From an uncultured Collinsella sp. (GTDB lineage: Bacteria > Actinomycetota > Coriobacteriia > Coriobacteriales > Coriobacteriaceae), in assembly GCA_900542085.1 (NCBI GenBank), contig UQMK01000005.1, positions 1-64,000 of the forward strand: a stretch of 64,000 nt of DNA, read 5' to 3'. The notes below the pieces were generated by a model that saw only the letters and a list, made by a program, of their open reading frames with translations, was not told the origin of the DNA and did no database searches. This document shows positions 33,217-42,491 of this stretch, piece by piece. The position numbers and the translations under genes are program-made. Every line of letters begins with the position of its first letter. Within the stretch, counting starts at the first letter, position 1.

Positions 33217-34473
33217 TTAGGCGGTCTTGATGGTCAGCTGGGCGAACGACTTGGGCACGGCAAGGCCGCAATCGATCAACTCGTAACCGTCAAAGCAGCG
33301 GTTCTGAGTTCCGTCGGACGCGATATAGGGCATCACGTCGGGGCCGTCGAAAACGTTGCCCTTGAACAGGTCGGGGTAGCCGGCGATGATCACACCGTCG
33401 GCGATGGAATCGTCGCGCTTGACAAGCTTGCCGAAGATGCGGCCTTCGACGGACGGGTCGGCATTCTTCTCATCGACGAAATACGAGCGCCCGTTAGCGT
33501 CCTCGAGCATGGCGATGTAGTTCCAAATAACGTTGTTGTTCGCGTAGATGATGGCACCCTTGGGCGTGGAGAGGCCGTAGGTGTAGAGCTTGGAGAGCAG
33601 GCCAGCGAAGTCGGCTTTCTTGAGCGCATTGGCCGTGGAAGTCTGAATCTTGTTCGTCTTTTCCATGCCGTAGGACTCGTTGGTCAGGCGCGCATGGGCA
33701 TGGGCGTTGCATCCAACGGACAGTCGTGCGGCGATCTCGCTTACGAGATAAGACTGGAAGGATGCGACGGATTGAACGGCCATGCGGCGGCTCATCTTCA
33801 GGCTCTTCTTAATCTCGACGCCCTCGAACTTGAGCGTGTCGAACGTGTTCTTCTCATCGTCGGTCGGTGCCGCTCCCTCGTCGGTCTGCGCGGCGTCGCC
33901 AGCATCAATGGACTTGTGGCGGATAATCTCGAACTGATGGGGGAAGTTCTGCTTCGGCATATCGCCCCACAGAACGGCGGTGTTGTCGATGAGCGAGATA
34001 ATCTCGTTTTGAAGCTCGACGGGAATGACGGAATCGGTGTTGCTCGTCGTGTGGTTGAATGCGGCGCGCTGCTCAATGGCGTGGTTCTGCGCGGCGCGCT
34101 CCGCGTCGGTCAGTGCGTAGCCCTCTACCAGCTGGACGCCAGCGCGCTCAGCGACGCCCTTCACCCACGCGCGCTGCTCGGCGGCGGCGTAGTTGGTCAC
34201 GTCGTAGGCGTTGCCAACACCGACGACATTGGCGGAACGCGCCAGCGGAACGGCATCCACGCGACGGGCGGTGCCGTTCTCGATGGCCGCGCGGGCTGCT
34301 GCGACGGTCGCGGCGCGGGTCTGCGCGGTCGCAGTCTGCTGCGCGCGAATCTCGTTGATGCTCTTCGTCAACTCGGCCATGCGGGCGGCGTCCTCATCGG
34401 TCGGCTCGGCGTCATCGGCGGAATACTTGTCGATGAGCGCCTGGAGCTCTTTCAGCAGGTCTTCAAAGTTCAT
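33217..34473 (-). CDS. HK97-fold major capsid protein
   Basis: A 418-residue capsid protein. Residues 1-60 are a charged coiled coil (FEDLLKELQALIDKYSADDA), the delta/scaffold-like domain normally removed by the prohead protease encoded upstream; the rest shows NTDSVIPVELQNEIISLIDN and the HK97 core, including NNNVIWNYIAMLEDANGRSY and PDVMPYIASDG. It shares its operon with the protease and portal. Confidence 0.88.
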   Translation of the reverse strand: MNFEDLLKELQALIDKYSADDAEPTDEDAARMAELTKSINEIRAQQTATAQTRAATVAAARAAIENGTARRVDAVPLARSANVVGVGNAYDVTNYAAAEQRAWVKGVAERAGVQLVEGYALTDAERAAQNHAIEQRAAFNHTTSNTDSVIPVELQNEIISLIDNTAVLWGDMPKQNFPHQFEIIRHKSIDAGDAAQTDEGAAPTDDEKNTFDTLKFEGVEIKKSLKMSRRMAVQSVASFQSYLVSEIAARLSVGCNAHAHARLTNESYGMEKTNKIQTSTANALKKADFAGLLSKLYTYGLSTPKGAIIYANNNVIWNYIAMLEDANGRSYFVDEKNADPSVEGRIFGKLVKRDDSIADGVIIAGYPDLFKGNVFDGPDVMPYIASDGTQNRCFDGYELIDCGLAVPKSFAQLTIKTA

Positions 34474-34486
34474 TTTTGTTTCCCTT

Positions 34487-35125
34487 CTAATTGGTGGCGA
34501 TTGCCATTACTGCACGCGCCTTTACGAGCGCGTTCTTGCGGCGCACGTGCTCCCCGTGCGACTCCTCAATCACTCCGTTGAGAAGGTTTCTTGCACTTAT
34601 TTCGGTGTTCGGATCAGCAGGAAGACTGACTGCGGACACGTCATAAATTTTCTTGACGCGCGTGATTGTCGTGGTGTGCGTGTCTCGGTCATACTCGGAC
34701 GCGCCGATGGTGAACGCCCACGACATGCGCGTAACAAGGCCGTTGTCGATTTCCTCGAATCGGTTTCGGGCGGCTTCTGATTTCGAGAGGTCGGCGGCCA
34801 TAAAAAGCCCGTGCTCGTCGGGCTCGACGATGAGCGTGCCGTTCGACTGGCGCGCCAAAACGTCGCCCACATGGTCGAACTGCATGATGATGTCGCTCAT
34901 GTCGGTATCGACGAATGCGTCTGGGCTGATGACCTCGCGGTACTCGGTGCCGTCCCAAGGGTCTTGCCAAAGGACGTATGGATCATTGAACGTCGAAGCG
35001 TATCCCTCGACGTAGTAGTCAGATTCGATGCGCTTCTCGCGCTTGCCGCCATCGGGCAGGCTTCGCAGCACCATCGGCATTGCTCTGTATTGACGCTCAG
35101 TCGGCTTGGCTGGCATCGTCGTCAC
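34487..35125 (-). CDS. HK97-family prohead protease
   Basis: A 212-residue serine protease of family U35/S78. Key segments: YYVEGYASTFNDPYVLW, IIMQFDHVGDVLARQ with the catalytic His, and DNGLVTRMSWAFTIGASEYD with the catalytic Ser. It cleaves the capsid N-terminal domain during head maturation. It overlaps the portal gene end by 29 bases. Confidence 0.88.
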   Translation of the reverse strand: MTTMPAKPTERQYRAMPMVLRSLPDGGKREKRIESDYYVEGYASTFNDPYVLWQDPWDGTEYREVISPDAFVDTDMSDIIMQFDHVGDVLARQSNGTLIVEPDEHGLFMAADLSKSEAARNRFEEIDNGLVTRMSWAFTIGASEYDRDTHTTTITRVKKIYDVSAVSLPADPNTEISARNLLNGVIEESHGEHVRRKNALVKARAVMAIATN

Positions 35126-36362
35126 CGTCCTTCTTCTTACCGTCGATTGCCGCGACGTTTGCGTTTACCTCAGCCGCCTTGGCGGCTTGCTCGGATGTGT
35201 GCTCGCTTATCAAGTCCAGGTCAATGTACTCGCCGCGGATTACGTGGCGATCGCCGCCATCGTAATGCGGAAGCTGGAACACGTCAGCGCCCTGGTTGCC
35301 CGTCATGATTCCTCGGTCGTAGAGAGATGTGACGACGTTGAGCTTTGTTTGATTACTAGCGAACTCAAGGCGGTTCGCGCTGAACATGATGCTGTTGCCG
35401 TACGCGATCTCGTTCGGCGTGAAGGTCATGCACGTGAGCACGTATCCAAGCTGCACCGCGAAAACCTCTGTGCGCCCCTCATAGAACGAGTTGTATGTTT
35501 CCTCGTCGGCCTTGTTCATAACGATGTCTTCGCACGAGCCGAAGAACCGATATGCAGCCTTCTCGATGCGTTCCATCTGGGCGGCGTCCACCGTGTAGCT
35601 CTGCGGCGTTATCTGCTTGACGTCGTTGTATTTGTTGTCATAGACAGCTATACCGCCGGCGTTCGCCGAACCGAGCTGCTTGTTGAATTCCTTTCGGGCC
35701 TTCTCCAAGTCTTCGGGATTGCGGTTCTGCGACATCTTGCCTATGAAGCGAATGGCCGCACCTTGCTCGATGGCCGTCTTCTCAGCTTCGTTCTGCGCGT
35801 GCATCAGCTCTAGCGTCGGATTGAGCACGTTCGTCCCGTCGCCGAACAAATCGCTTCTGAATTGGTGACGCGTCAACACGCCGACGCGCGACCATTCGAG
35901 CATGGTGGCGTCACCGCCAGGGAAAGACAGCTTGAGCCACAGCGTACCGCCGACGTCGTAGGCTTCGCACTGTCCCGGAAGGACAGGATAGTAGCCCGTG
36001 ATGGTATCGGTGTTCCCGTCGAGGATGGGAACGATAAGGCACGTGTCGCACACGTCCAGCATCGTCGAGATGCGGTGCAGGAACTGCGGCGTTGTCATCC
36101 ACGGGTTCGGCTGCCATTCGAGCGAGCGCGTTGCCAACCGCTGCGCGGTTCCCGAAACCTCGGGTTTCAGTTTGCTCGCGTGGTCGGCGTTTCGCTCGAT
36201 GATGCTTCGCGTCAGCTCCGCTTCATAGATGCCGCCACTCCACGTTGTAAAGCGCGGCGCGTACGCCGTGAACGTCTGGAAGTAACCGTCCACGGCCTGC
36301 ATGATCGGCTTGTGGAATACGGCATCGAACATTGAGCGGAACATCGACGTTCGTTTAGCCAC
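35097..36362 (-). CDS. portal protein
   Basis: About 421 residues from a GTG at 36362; the start is decided by GGAGG six bases upstream and its position two bases after the terminase stop. The protein forms the dodecameric DNA entry ring. It shows SGGIYEAELTRSIIERNADH, then RISTMLDVCDTCLIVPILDG, GSANAGGIAVYDNKYNDVKQ and a C-terminal acidic/basic tail. The order terminase-portal-protease-capsid supports the call. Confidence 0.85.
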   Translation of the reverse strand: MAKRTSMFRSMFDAVFHKPIMQAVDGYFQTFTAYAPRFTTWSGGIYEAELTRSIIERNADHASKLKPEVSGTAQRLATRSLEWQPNPWMTTPQFLHRISTMLDVCDTCLIVPILDGNTDTITGYYPVLPGQCEAYDVGGTLWLKLSFPGGDATMLEWSRVGVLTRHQFRSDLFGDGTNVLNPTLELMHAQNEAEKTAIEQGAAIRFIGKMSQNRNPEDLEKARKEFNKQLGSANAGGIAVYDNKYNDVKQITPQSYTVDAAQMERIEKAAYRFFGSCEDIVMNKADEETYNSFYEGRTEVFAVQLGYVLTCMTFTPNEIAYGNSIMFSANRLEFASNQTKLNVVTSLYDRGIMTGNQGADVFQLPHYDGGDRHVIRGEYIDLDLISEHTSEQAAKAAEVNANVAAIDGKKKDGDDDASQAD

Positions 36363-36364
36363 GT

Positions 36365-38086
36365 TTAACCTCCAATCATGCTTCTGAAATCGTCCATCAT
36401 GTCTTTTAAGACCACGAATGCATCGCATTCCGCCGCCCAGGCGTCGATGCGGTTGCGCGGGTCTTGGTTCTTTTTGTCGGGCGCGATGTTTCCATTCGCG
36501 TCGCTGCGCACCGCAACGTTCGAGCGGCACCACTCGGCAATCGGGTTGCTGTTGTCAACTACGCGGTTCTCCTTGTACAGGGCGCGTAGCTCCTTCATCG
36601 GCATCGAGAGCGTTTGAGCGCCTTGGATGACCTTCTTGAAGTTGTCGGCTCCGAAATAACCTTCGTAGGCTTCCACCGTCGGCACGTCGCGCATGTGCCA
36701 CGGGTCGTAGCCGCACGCGACGGCATAGATGCCGCATTTCTCGCGCACCTCGTCCACCCAATCGAGCACAAGCCGCTTGTCGATGATTGGCGTCGGAGAC
36801 GTTCGCAGAAGCCCGCGCGCGATCCACGCGTCGTAAGGCACGCCGTCGCGACCGCCGCGCCGTCCTTCCGTTTCCGCCTGCTCCAAGGCGCGAAGCGGAA
36901 TCCACGCCATGTGCATCGCATATATGCGCTCGTCGTTCGGGCGCATCATCAGCAAGCATGCGGCGGTGAGGTCGGTGGTGTCTGACGCGTCAACGCCGAG
37001 CACCGCATAAGAAAAAGACCCGTCGGACGGGTCGAAAGTGTCATCGTTATGAATCTCAGCCCACGTAAGCCACGCTTGGCTTTGGTTTTCGATGAGGTTG
37101 AAGTCCTTGACCAGAAGTGTCGGCAGAAATGTCGGGTCATCTTTGGCCTTTGAGACGTTTTGGCGCAAGCCCTCAAGGCTTTTGATGGTGCCAAGGCCAG
37201 GGTTCGCCTTAATCCACGCCGATTCCTCTTGCCACTCATCGCGCTCATCAAGCTCGAAGATGAACGCTATGAAGCGCTCAGCCTTCTCGCCTGTCGCCTT
37301 ACCGTCGAGCCATTTGGTGGCGTATTCGTATTGGGCGTCGAAGATGCCGTTCCGAACGAAACCGTTGGTCGTGATTTCCAGAACCAGCGGTTGGCGGCGG
37401 GCGGACGTGCCCTGAATGGTTAGGTCGTACAGATCACGGTTCTTCATTGCCGCGAGCTCGTCGACGATGGCACCTGAGATGTCAAGGCCGTCGAGGTGGT
37501 TCGTGTTGGCGGAAAGCGCCTTGATTGAACCCATGTTGAGGTCGCAGTAGAGGTCACTCACGCGCTTGCGAACGTGCCGCCCAAGAGCGGGCGACGTGAG
37601 AACCATGCGCCAGGCGTTGTTGAAGCCCTTCGCCGCCTGGTCGTGAGCCGTGGCGACGTTGTAGACCTCGGGCGCACCCTCATCGTCGTTGATAAGCAAG
37701 TCAAGCTCTATGGCGGAAGCGAGCGCGGTCTTGCCGTTCTTGCGCCCCATAATCCAGAGCACTTCGCGATACTGCCGCTTTCCCTCAACGTCCACGAAGC
37801 CGAAAACGACGGATAGGATGGCTCGCTGGAAAAGCTCAAGCTCGAACGGCTGGCCGAGCTTGCCAGATGGAAGTCGGCAGAAGCGCTCGATGAAGCTCAC
37901 GTGTTTCTGCGCGTATTCCTCGCGATAGTGATATGGATACAGCGGGTCGTCGTTGTCCAAGTCTCGAAGGACGATGGCCGCGACCTGCTGCATCTTCGCG
38001 CACGCGGTTATCGTGCCGTCGAGGACGCCGCCGAAGTACTCGCGTATCGCCTTTTCGCACGAGCCAGCGGCCTTCTTCCTAGCCAC
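36365..38086 (-). CDS. terminase large subunit
   Basis: A 573-residue DNA-packaging motor. The N-terminal ATPase has MGRKNGKTALASAIELDLL (Walker A-like) and DISGAIVDELAAMKNRD (Walker B with Glu); the C-terminal nuclease has AVLGVDASDTTDLTAACLL and CGYDPWHMRD. This matches the HK97-type Terminase_1 family. It overlaps the small subunit gene by eight bases. Confidence 0.92.
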   Translation of the reverse strand: MARKKAAGSCEKAIREYFGGVLDGTITACAKMQQVAAIVLRDLDNDDPLYPYHYREEYAQKHVSFIERFCRLPSGKLGQPFELELFQRAILSVVFGFVDVEGKRQYREVLWIMGRKNGKTALASAIELDLLINDDEGAPEVYNVATAHDQAAKGFNNAWRMVLTSPALGRHVRKRVSDLYCDLNMGSIKALSANTNHLDGLDISGAIVDELAAMKNRDLYDLTIQGTSARRQPLVLEITTNGFVRNGIFDAQYEYATKWLDGKATGEKAERFIAFIFELDERDEWQEESAWIKANPGLGTIKSLEGLRQNVSKAKDDPTFLPTLLVKDFNLIENQSQAWLTWAEIHNDDTFDPSDGSFSYAVLGVDASDTTDLTAACLLMMRPNDERIYAMHMAWIPLRALEQAETEGRRGGRDGVPYDAWIARGLLRTSPTPIIDKRLVLDWVDEVREKCGIYAVACGYDPWHMRDVPTVEAYEGYFGADNFKKVIQGAQTLSMPMKELRALYKENRVVDNSNPIAEWCRSNVAVRSDANGNIAPDKKNQDPRNRIDAWAAECDAFVVLKDMMDDFRSMIGG

Positions 38087-38507
38087 CGAACCTCGTCTCG
38101 TTCAGGTAGTCCATGAGCGCATCGGCTGAAGTGCTGCCGCTCGGCATCATATCGGTGATCTGCTTGATACCGCGCGAGAACGTTGTGAACAGCTTGTTGT
38201 ACGCGGAAAAGCCCGGATGCTCGCGCAAGCCCGATTGACCGCCGCCGTTGTCGTACTCGGTGAAGATGCTTTCGCCCATCAGCTCCACGCGAGCTTGGTC
38301 GAGTTTCACTTTCAGAAACGCGATGTTCGACATCAGCGGCATGATGGCTGTGCGCTTGTCGTCTGGAATGACGTCCTTGGTCAAGCGCTGCAAGCGTTTC
38401 AACTCGTTTTGATAGAGCGATTGCACCGATTGCCCGTTCCGCTTCGGGGGGCTCTTCGCGACTTTCGGCGAAATCTCGGTACTTTCGCATACTTTTCGCT
38501 TTGCCAC
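38079..38507 (-). CDS. terminase small subunit (P27-like)
   Basis: A 142-residue protein from a GTG at 38507 behind GGGGGTGG. It is helical, with SVQSLYQNELKRLQRLTKD and HPGFSAYNKLFTTFSRGIKQ, consistent with P27-type small terminases that bind the packaging site. The adjacent HNH endonuclease gene is a common companion and may stimulate cos cleavage. Confidence 0.75.
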   Translation of the reverse strand: MAKRKVCESTEISPKVAKSPPKRNGQSVQSLYQNELKRLQRLTKDVIPDDKRTAIMPLMSNIAFLKVKLDQARVELMGESIFTEYDNGGGQSGLREHPGFSAYNKLFTTFSRGIKQITDMMPSGSTSADALMDYLNETRFGG

Positions 38508-38660
38508 AAGACCACCCCCGTTCTGAAAACCTTTGCGCGCATAAATCTATCTCCCGGCGTTGGTGCCCTAGGCTGGTAGCCTTGGTTTTCGAACGGGGGG
38601 ATGCTGCGTCGCTCTGACCTGCTGTTTTGTTGTCTCTGTTTTGTGAGCTGCGAATTGTGC

Positions 38661-38990
38661 TCAGTCTGTGTGTTCACCGTTCAACGAAACCAAGTTGCCG
38701 TCCTCATCAAACGCCAAGCCTTGCCTAGTGCTGCCTTGCCTTACCCAGCCGTGCACCTTCTTGTGGCACAGGTCGCACAGGCTCACTAGGTTGTCGAGGT
38801 TTGTGTTGATGTTCGGATCGTTGACGTTCGCTGGAGTCAGCTCCACGATGTGATGAACCATGACCGCTGGTGTCTCTACTCCTTGAGCCAAGCAATGCTG
38901 ACAAAGGTAGCAATCGCGTTGCAATGCCTGCTCGCGAGCCTGTTCCCAGTCGGTCGAGTGATAGAAGCGGTATGAGAAGCCCTTAGCCAT
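38661..38990 (-). CDS. phage HNH endonuclease
   Basis: A 109-residue HNH nuclease: YHSTDWEQAREQALQRDCYL followed by CQHCLAQG, VMVHHIVELTPANVNDPNIN, NLVSLCDLCHKKVHGW. The two CxxC pairs hold structural zinc and HH-N-H forms the active site. Encoded immediately upstream of the terminases, as in HK97-like phages, where it helps packaging. Confidence 0.88.
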   Translation of the reverse strand: MAKGFSYRFYHSTDWEQAREQALQRDCYLCQHCLAQGVETPAVMVHHIVELTPANVNDPNINTNLDNLVSLCDLCHKKVHGWVRQGSTRQGLAFDEDGNLVSLNGEHTD

Positions 38991-39007
38991 CGCCGTACCT
39001 TCCCAAC

Positions 39008-39044
39008 AAAAAAGGGACGCGAGCCGAAGCCCGTGTCCCTTTCG
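39008..39044 (-). terminator. terminator between early and late operons
   Basis: AAAGGGAC and GTCCCTTT pair around a GC-rich loop, with A- and T-runs outside. It lies between the ArpU-like regulator and HNH gene. Confidence 0.65.
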
Positions 39045-39105
39045 TTTACCTAATCCACCGTAGCGAACTTTAGCATAAAGCGGGAAGTGAAGGGAAGTAC
39101 TGTTT

Positions 39106-39552
39106 TTAATTTTCCTTTAGCCACGCCACGCCAACGGCATCGATATACCTGAACGCGGCATTGCACAATTCGCGGCACCACTTGGGAGAACACTGCATAA
39201 CAACAGCAACATCAGCCCATGGCATCGCCTGGCAGTAGCCCATACATACCGCATCGGCGTAGCGGTTGCCCTTGAGTTTTGCCAAGCCGCCGTGATTGTC
39301 GTTGCCATACAGCACGGCACAGGCTTCATCAACGGCGGCATTGCTTTCAACGATGCGCAGCTTCAAGCGTTGCTCAAAGTCGATGCGCCCGTTGATCGCA
39401 TCCATAGGGTCACACGAACCACCACCGCCGCCAGCCGTATAACTCTGAGCCTTTGCCCCTTCACGAGCCTTGAGACGTGCAAGCATTTCTCTTGACTTCT
39501 CAAGACTCGCAACCTCATCGCGTATGCCCTCAAAGTATTCCCTGGCATCCAC
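39106..39552 (-). CDS. ArpU/DUF1492-like late transcription regulator
   Basis: A 148-residue protein with an N-terminal coiled coil and a C-terminal helix-turn-helix resembling sigma region 4 (NRYADAVCMGYCQAMPWADV AVVMQCSPK, broken here by a space). A Gly-rich linker (residues 42-48) joins them. Such proteins end the early operon and activate late genes, which start just downstream here. Role inferred from position and fold. Confidence 0.65.
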   Translation of the reverse strand: MDAREYFEGIRDEVASLEKSREMLARLKAREGAKAQSYTAGGGGGSCDPMDAINGRIDFEQRLKLRIVESNAAVDEACAVLYGNDNHGGLAKLKGNRYADAVCMGYCQAMPWADVAVVMQCSPKWCRELCNAAFRYIDAVGVAWLKEN

Positions 39553-39561
39553 GACAATCGC

Positions 39562-39999
39562 CTACTCGATGCCGGTAGAGCCGAAGCCGTCTTCGCCGCG
39601 CTCGGTGTCGCTCAGCTTATCGACTTCCACCAGATCGCACGGCACGAACGGCACAACGGCCATCTGGCATACACGCGAGCCCTTCGGTAGGAACACGGTA
39701 TCGCAACTTAGATTGACGAGCGGTGCGCACACCTCGCCGCGAAAGCCGCTGTCGATAACGCCAACGCTGTTTCGAAGCGTGACGCCGTACATGCCGCCAA
39801 GCCCCGAGCGCGGAAACACCAGGCCGACACACCCGCTCGGAATCTCGAACGCGCATCCGAGACCGACAATCGCGCTCGCGTTCGGTTCAAGCCTGCAATC
39901 CTCGGTGATGCACAAGTCGAAGCCCGCATCTCCATCGTGTGCGTAACGCGGCAGCTCTGCGCCGTCGAGCAGCTTCACGTTTAGTTTTCGTCCTTGCAT
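39562..39999 (-). CDS. dut: dUTP diphosphatase
   Basis: A 145-residue trimeric dUTPase that hydrolyses dUTP to dUMP. All five motifs are seen: DGDAGFDLC, FPRSGLGG, NSVGVIDSGFRGEV, GSRVCQMAVVP and a C-terminal GEDGFGSTG. It keeps uracil out of phage DNA. It lies ten bases downstream of ssb. Confidence 0.93.
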   Translation of the reverse strand: MQGRKLNVKLLDGAELPRYAHDGDAGFDLCITEDCRLEPNASAIVGLGCAFEIPSGCVGLVFPRSGLGGMYGVTLRNSVGVIDSGFRGEVCAPLVNLSCDTVFLPKGSRVCQMAVVPFVPCDLVEVDKLSDTERGEDGFGSTGIE

Positions 40000-40008
40000 A
40001 TCTGCCCC

Positions 40009-40443
40009 TTAAAACGGAATGTCTTCGTTGTAAACGTCAGGCACGTATGCCTGCTGCGGTTGAGCCTGGTACGGCTGCTGAGCCTGCGGCTGTTGCGGCT
40101 GCCTGTAGTTGGTCATGCCGATAACGTTGTCAACGATGACCTCTAGCTTGCGGTGGCGTTGGCCGTCTGCTTCCCACGTGCTCATGCGCAGGTGTCCTAC
40201 GACGGCAAGCTTTGCGCCTTTTTGCAGGTAGCCATTAGCTTGCAGCGATTCGCCGCGCTTGCAAAATATCGTGCAATCGACCCAGCTAGTCTCATCTGCA
40301 TAGCTACCATCTTGCTGCTTGCGGCGGTGATTGACGGCAAGCGAAAACACCGTAATTGCCATGCCGCCAGCCGTGTATTTCACCTCGGCGTCGTTGCCAA
40401 GATTTCCGCTCAGCGTGCAGGTGTTCAAACTCTCCGCGCTCAT
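40009..40443 (-). CDS. ssb: single-stranded DNA-binding protein
   Basis: A 144-residue OB-fold SSB from ATG 40443 (MSAESLNTCTLSGNLGND), with VFSLAVNHRRKQQDG, WVDCTIFCKRGESL and GAKLAVVGHLRMSTW, a Gln/Pro-rich linker, and the acidic tip YNEDIPF that recruits host replication proteins. The longer frame starting 126 bases earlier is out of family. It overlaps the upstream membrane-protein gene by four bases. Confidence 0.93.
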   Translation of the reverse strand: MSAESLNTCTLSGNLGNDAEVKYTAGGMAITVFSLAVNHRRKQQDGSYADETSWVDCTIFCKRGESLQANGYLQKGAKLAVVGHLRMSTWEADGQRHRKLEVIVDNVIGMTNYRQPQQPQAQQPYQAQPQQAYVPDVYNEDIPF

Positions 40444-40670
40444 TCGGCACCTCCAGCCACCAGGGCAAGCGCCATGATTACAAACACTGCAACAGCGGTA
40501 GCGATTGCAGGGAACACCAGCGAGAACGCACCGCCAGTGAAGAGCAACACGAGCGCTTCCACTACGCAAAACGATAGGAACAACAGGCCGACAATGAGCA
40601 GGCAGGCTGCCATTGTAATGAGCAGAGTGACGCTCTTAACCGCAACACGGTAATCATCTCGCTTACGCAT
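40440..40670 (-). CDS. small two-helix membrane protein
   Basis: About 76 residues with a basic start (MRKRDDYRVAVKS) and two hydrophobic segments (LLITMAACLLIVGLLFLSFC, then LVFPAIATAVAVFVIMALAL). No family recognised. It is coupled to ssb and to the mIHF-like gene by short overlaps. Confidence 0.6.
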   Translation of the reverse strand: MRKRDDYRVAVKSVTLLITMAACLLIVGLLFLSFCVVEALVLLFTGGAFSLVFPAIATAVAVFVIMALALVAGGAE

Positions 40671-40672
40671 GC

Positions 40673-40990
40673 CTACCACCTCACCAGCGTAGACAGCAGG
40701 TTTGCCCGCTGGTTCTTGCCCAAGCCCTTCACCTTGCGACCGGTTGCTATGCGCAGCTTCTTCATGAGCGCATCGGCACAGGTCTCGGCGTATCCAGGCA
40801 AAGCCGTAATCATCTGCTTGACGCGCATGCCCGCAGCCGCCTGATCTCCTTCATCCGCAAGCTCAAAGAACTTCTCAAGCGGCAAAGCGCCCTTCTTCAA
40901 CTGCTCGCGATACTCAGCTCGCTGATGCCTTATCTGCATTCCCTTAGCAAGGTTCTCTTGCCTTTGTTCTTTGGTCAAAATCGGTACCAT
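40673..40990 (-). CDS. mIHF-like DNA-bending protein
   Basis: A 105-residue protein aligning from memory with mycobacterial integration host factor: LTKEQRQENL at the N-terminus, RAEYREQLKKG, ALPGYAETCADALMKKL, and GRKVKGLGKNQRANLL at the C-terminus, where mIHF has a GLG.xQR.ALL motif. mIHF is an actinobacterial protein that bends DNA and supports phage L5 integration. Here it lies just downstream of the tyrosine recombinase gene, suggesting a role in recombination or replication. The start at 40990 has AGGAG nine bases upstream. Confidence 0.7.
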   Translation of the reverse strand: MVPILTKEQRQENLAKGMQIRHQRAEYREQLKKGALPLEKFFELADEGDQAAAGMRVKQMITALPGYAETCADALMKKLRIATGRKVKGLGKNQRANLLSTLVRW

Positions 40991-41098
40991 TTTCACTATC
41001 TCCTGATTCTTACTTGAAATACGTCGGTTGTCGTTTTCAAAACCGCTGGTTTTGCGGTCTGACCTTTCTTTTTGTCGGCGTTAGCAAAATGGTCGAAA

Positions 41099-42304
41099 TC
41101 ACGCCGTTGGCACACTGTTGGCACCGTCTCCCTTAAGCTCGTCGGTGAACTTGTCGAACACCTCTGCCGCCCTCTGGTCGCGCCCCGGCATGGCGTGCGC
41201 GTAAAGCCGAAGCGTGGTCGATTCGTTAGCGTGGCCGAAACGCTCGGCGATGTCCTTAAGGTTCGCGCCGTTCGCCAAAAGCCACGTTGCGTGCGTGTGT
41301 CGCAAGCTGTGGAACGTACAGCCCTTGGGAAGACCCAAACTGTTGCGTAGACGGCTGAACGCCTTCGAGACCGTCGTTGGGCGCATGAAGAAGCCGTTGA
41401 AACTCACCAGTGGCGAGTTTGGCGTGAAGGCATCGGAAAACGCATCCTGCAACGCGATGAAACCAAACACAGTCTCGAACTCACGTGCCGTCATGGAAAC
41501 GTTTCGGCTCTTTCGACCTTTAGTAACATCCACGCGATCAAGCCCGCCGCCGTCAAGTTCGACAATCTTGCCGCATACATGGAGGTACCCAAGCCGCCTA
41601 AAAACATCTCGGCGACGCATCGCGCACACCTCGCCGACGCGCATGCCCGTATGCAGTGCAAGCCACGCGGCGAACGCGTAGGCTGCTTCGCGCATAGTCC
41701 TCTCACTCAGCTCATCTGGATGCAGAGAAGCCGTAATGGCCTCGTCAAGCCCTGGATAATCCCATTCGTCAAGCGCCACGGCTTCGTGCTTTTCCTCAGC
41801 AGGCGGCTCCACGTAAAACAGCGGGTTCATCTCACACACGCCGCTTTTGACCCAATGGTTGTATGCGCCACGCAAAAAGAAATGCACGCTTCGGACGGTG
41901 TTGCGCGACAAGCCTTGTCCGCGCTTCTCCTTCGGAAGCAGCAACCGTGTTTCGAAGTCGCTCAAATCCATTACCGACAACTTGCAGGCAGATTTGCCTT
42001 TGAGGTACTTGCCCACATACGAGCGCGCGAACAGGTTCCACCGCTTTACCGTGTAAGGGCTGATGCCTTTAACCTTGCGCTCGGCGATATACGTCTTGAG
42101 CAAGTCGGTTATGATGGCGCTCTTTACCTTGCCGCCAGCGGAAAGCTGCGAAATCCAATGGTTCGCCAGCTCTTGAGCCTGCGCCCTCGTTGCCGCTTCG
42201 GGGAACTGCCGATATGGGCGAATCTTCGTGCCGTCAGGCGCGGTACCGAGATACGGGCGCGCATACCAAACGCCTTTCGCGTCTTGCTTGACCTCAACGC
42301 TCAT
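41099..42304 (-). CDS. tyrosine recombinase (phage integrase family)
   Basis: About 401 residues. N-terminal AP2-like arm-binding part (VWYARPYLGTAPDGTKIRPY), core-binding domain (about 60-160), and a catalytic domain with HTGMRVGEVCAMRRRD (first Arg), FHSLRHTHATWLL (His-x-x-Arg), FGHANESTTLRLYAHAM (His and nucleophile Tyr). All catalytic residues are present. It is buried in the early operon, about 7 kb from attR, while a serine recombinase abuts attR, so its role is unclear. Start at 42304 chosen for GGGCGG upstream. Confidence 0.92.
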   Translation of the reverse strand: MSVEVKQDAKGVWYARPYLGTAPDGTKIRPYRQFPEAATRAQAQELANHWISQLSAGGKVKSAIITDLLKTYIAERKVKGISPYTVKRWNLFARSYVGKYLKGKSACKLSVMDLSDFETRLLLPKEKRGQGLSRNTVRSVHFFLRGAYNHWVKSGVCEMNPLFYVEPPAEEKHEAVALDEWDYPGLDEAITASLHPDELSERTMREAAYAFAAWLALHTGMRVGEVCAMRRRDVFRRLGYLHVCGKIVELDGGGLDRVDVTKGRKSRNVSMTAREFETVFGFIALQDAFSDAFTPNSPLVSFNGFFMRPTTVSKAFSRLRNSLGLPKGCTFHSLRHTHATWLLANGANLKDIAERFGHANESTTLRLYAHAMPGRDQRAAEVFDKFTDELKGDGANSVPTA

Positions 42305-42491
42305 GGCTTCCGCCCTTGTCATTGATTACCTCTATAGCATCGCCAACGATGTCAGACCACATAACGAGGTCTTCGTAGCTGACTTTCACGCTCTCGCGCT
42401 CGCGCTTCTCGCACGTCAGGATGCGCCTGCTCATGTCCTGCGAGACCATGCAGAGGTTTTCGAGCACATGGCGCTTGCCAAGCCTACTCAT
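42294..42491 (-). CDS. small early phage protein, unknown
   Basis: About 65 residues (MSRLGKRHVLENLCMVSQDM...). It overlaps the integrase start by 11 bases and the upstream small gene by eight. Mixed charge, no family recognised. Confidence 0.5.
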   Translation of the reverse strand: MSRLGKRHVLENLCMVSQDMSRRILTCEKRERESVKVSYEDLVMWSDIVGDAIEVINDKGGSHER

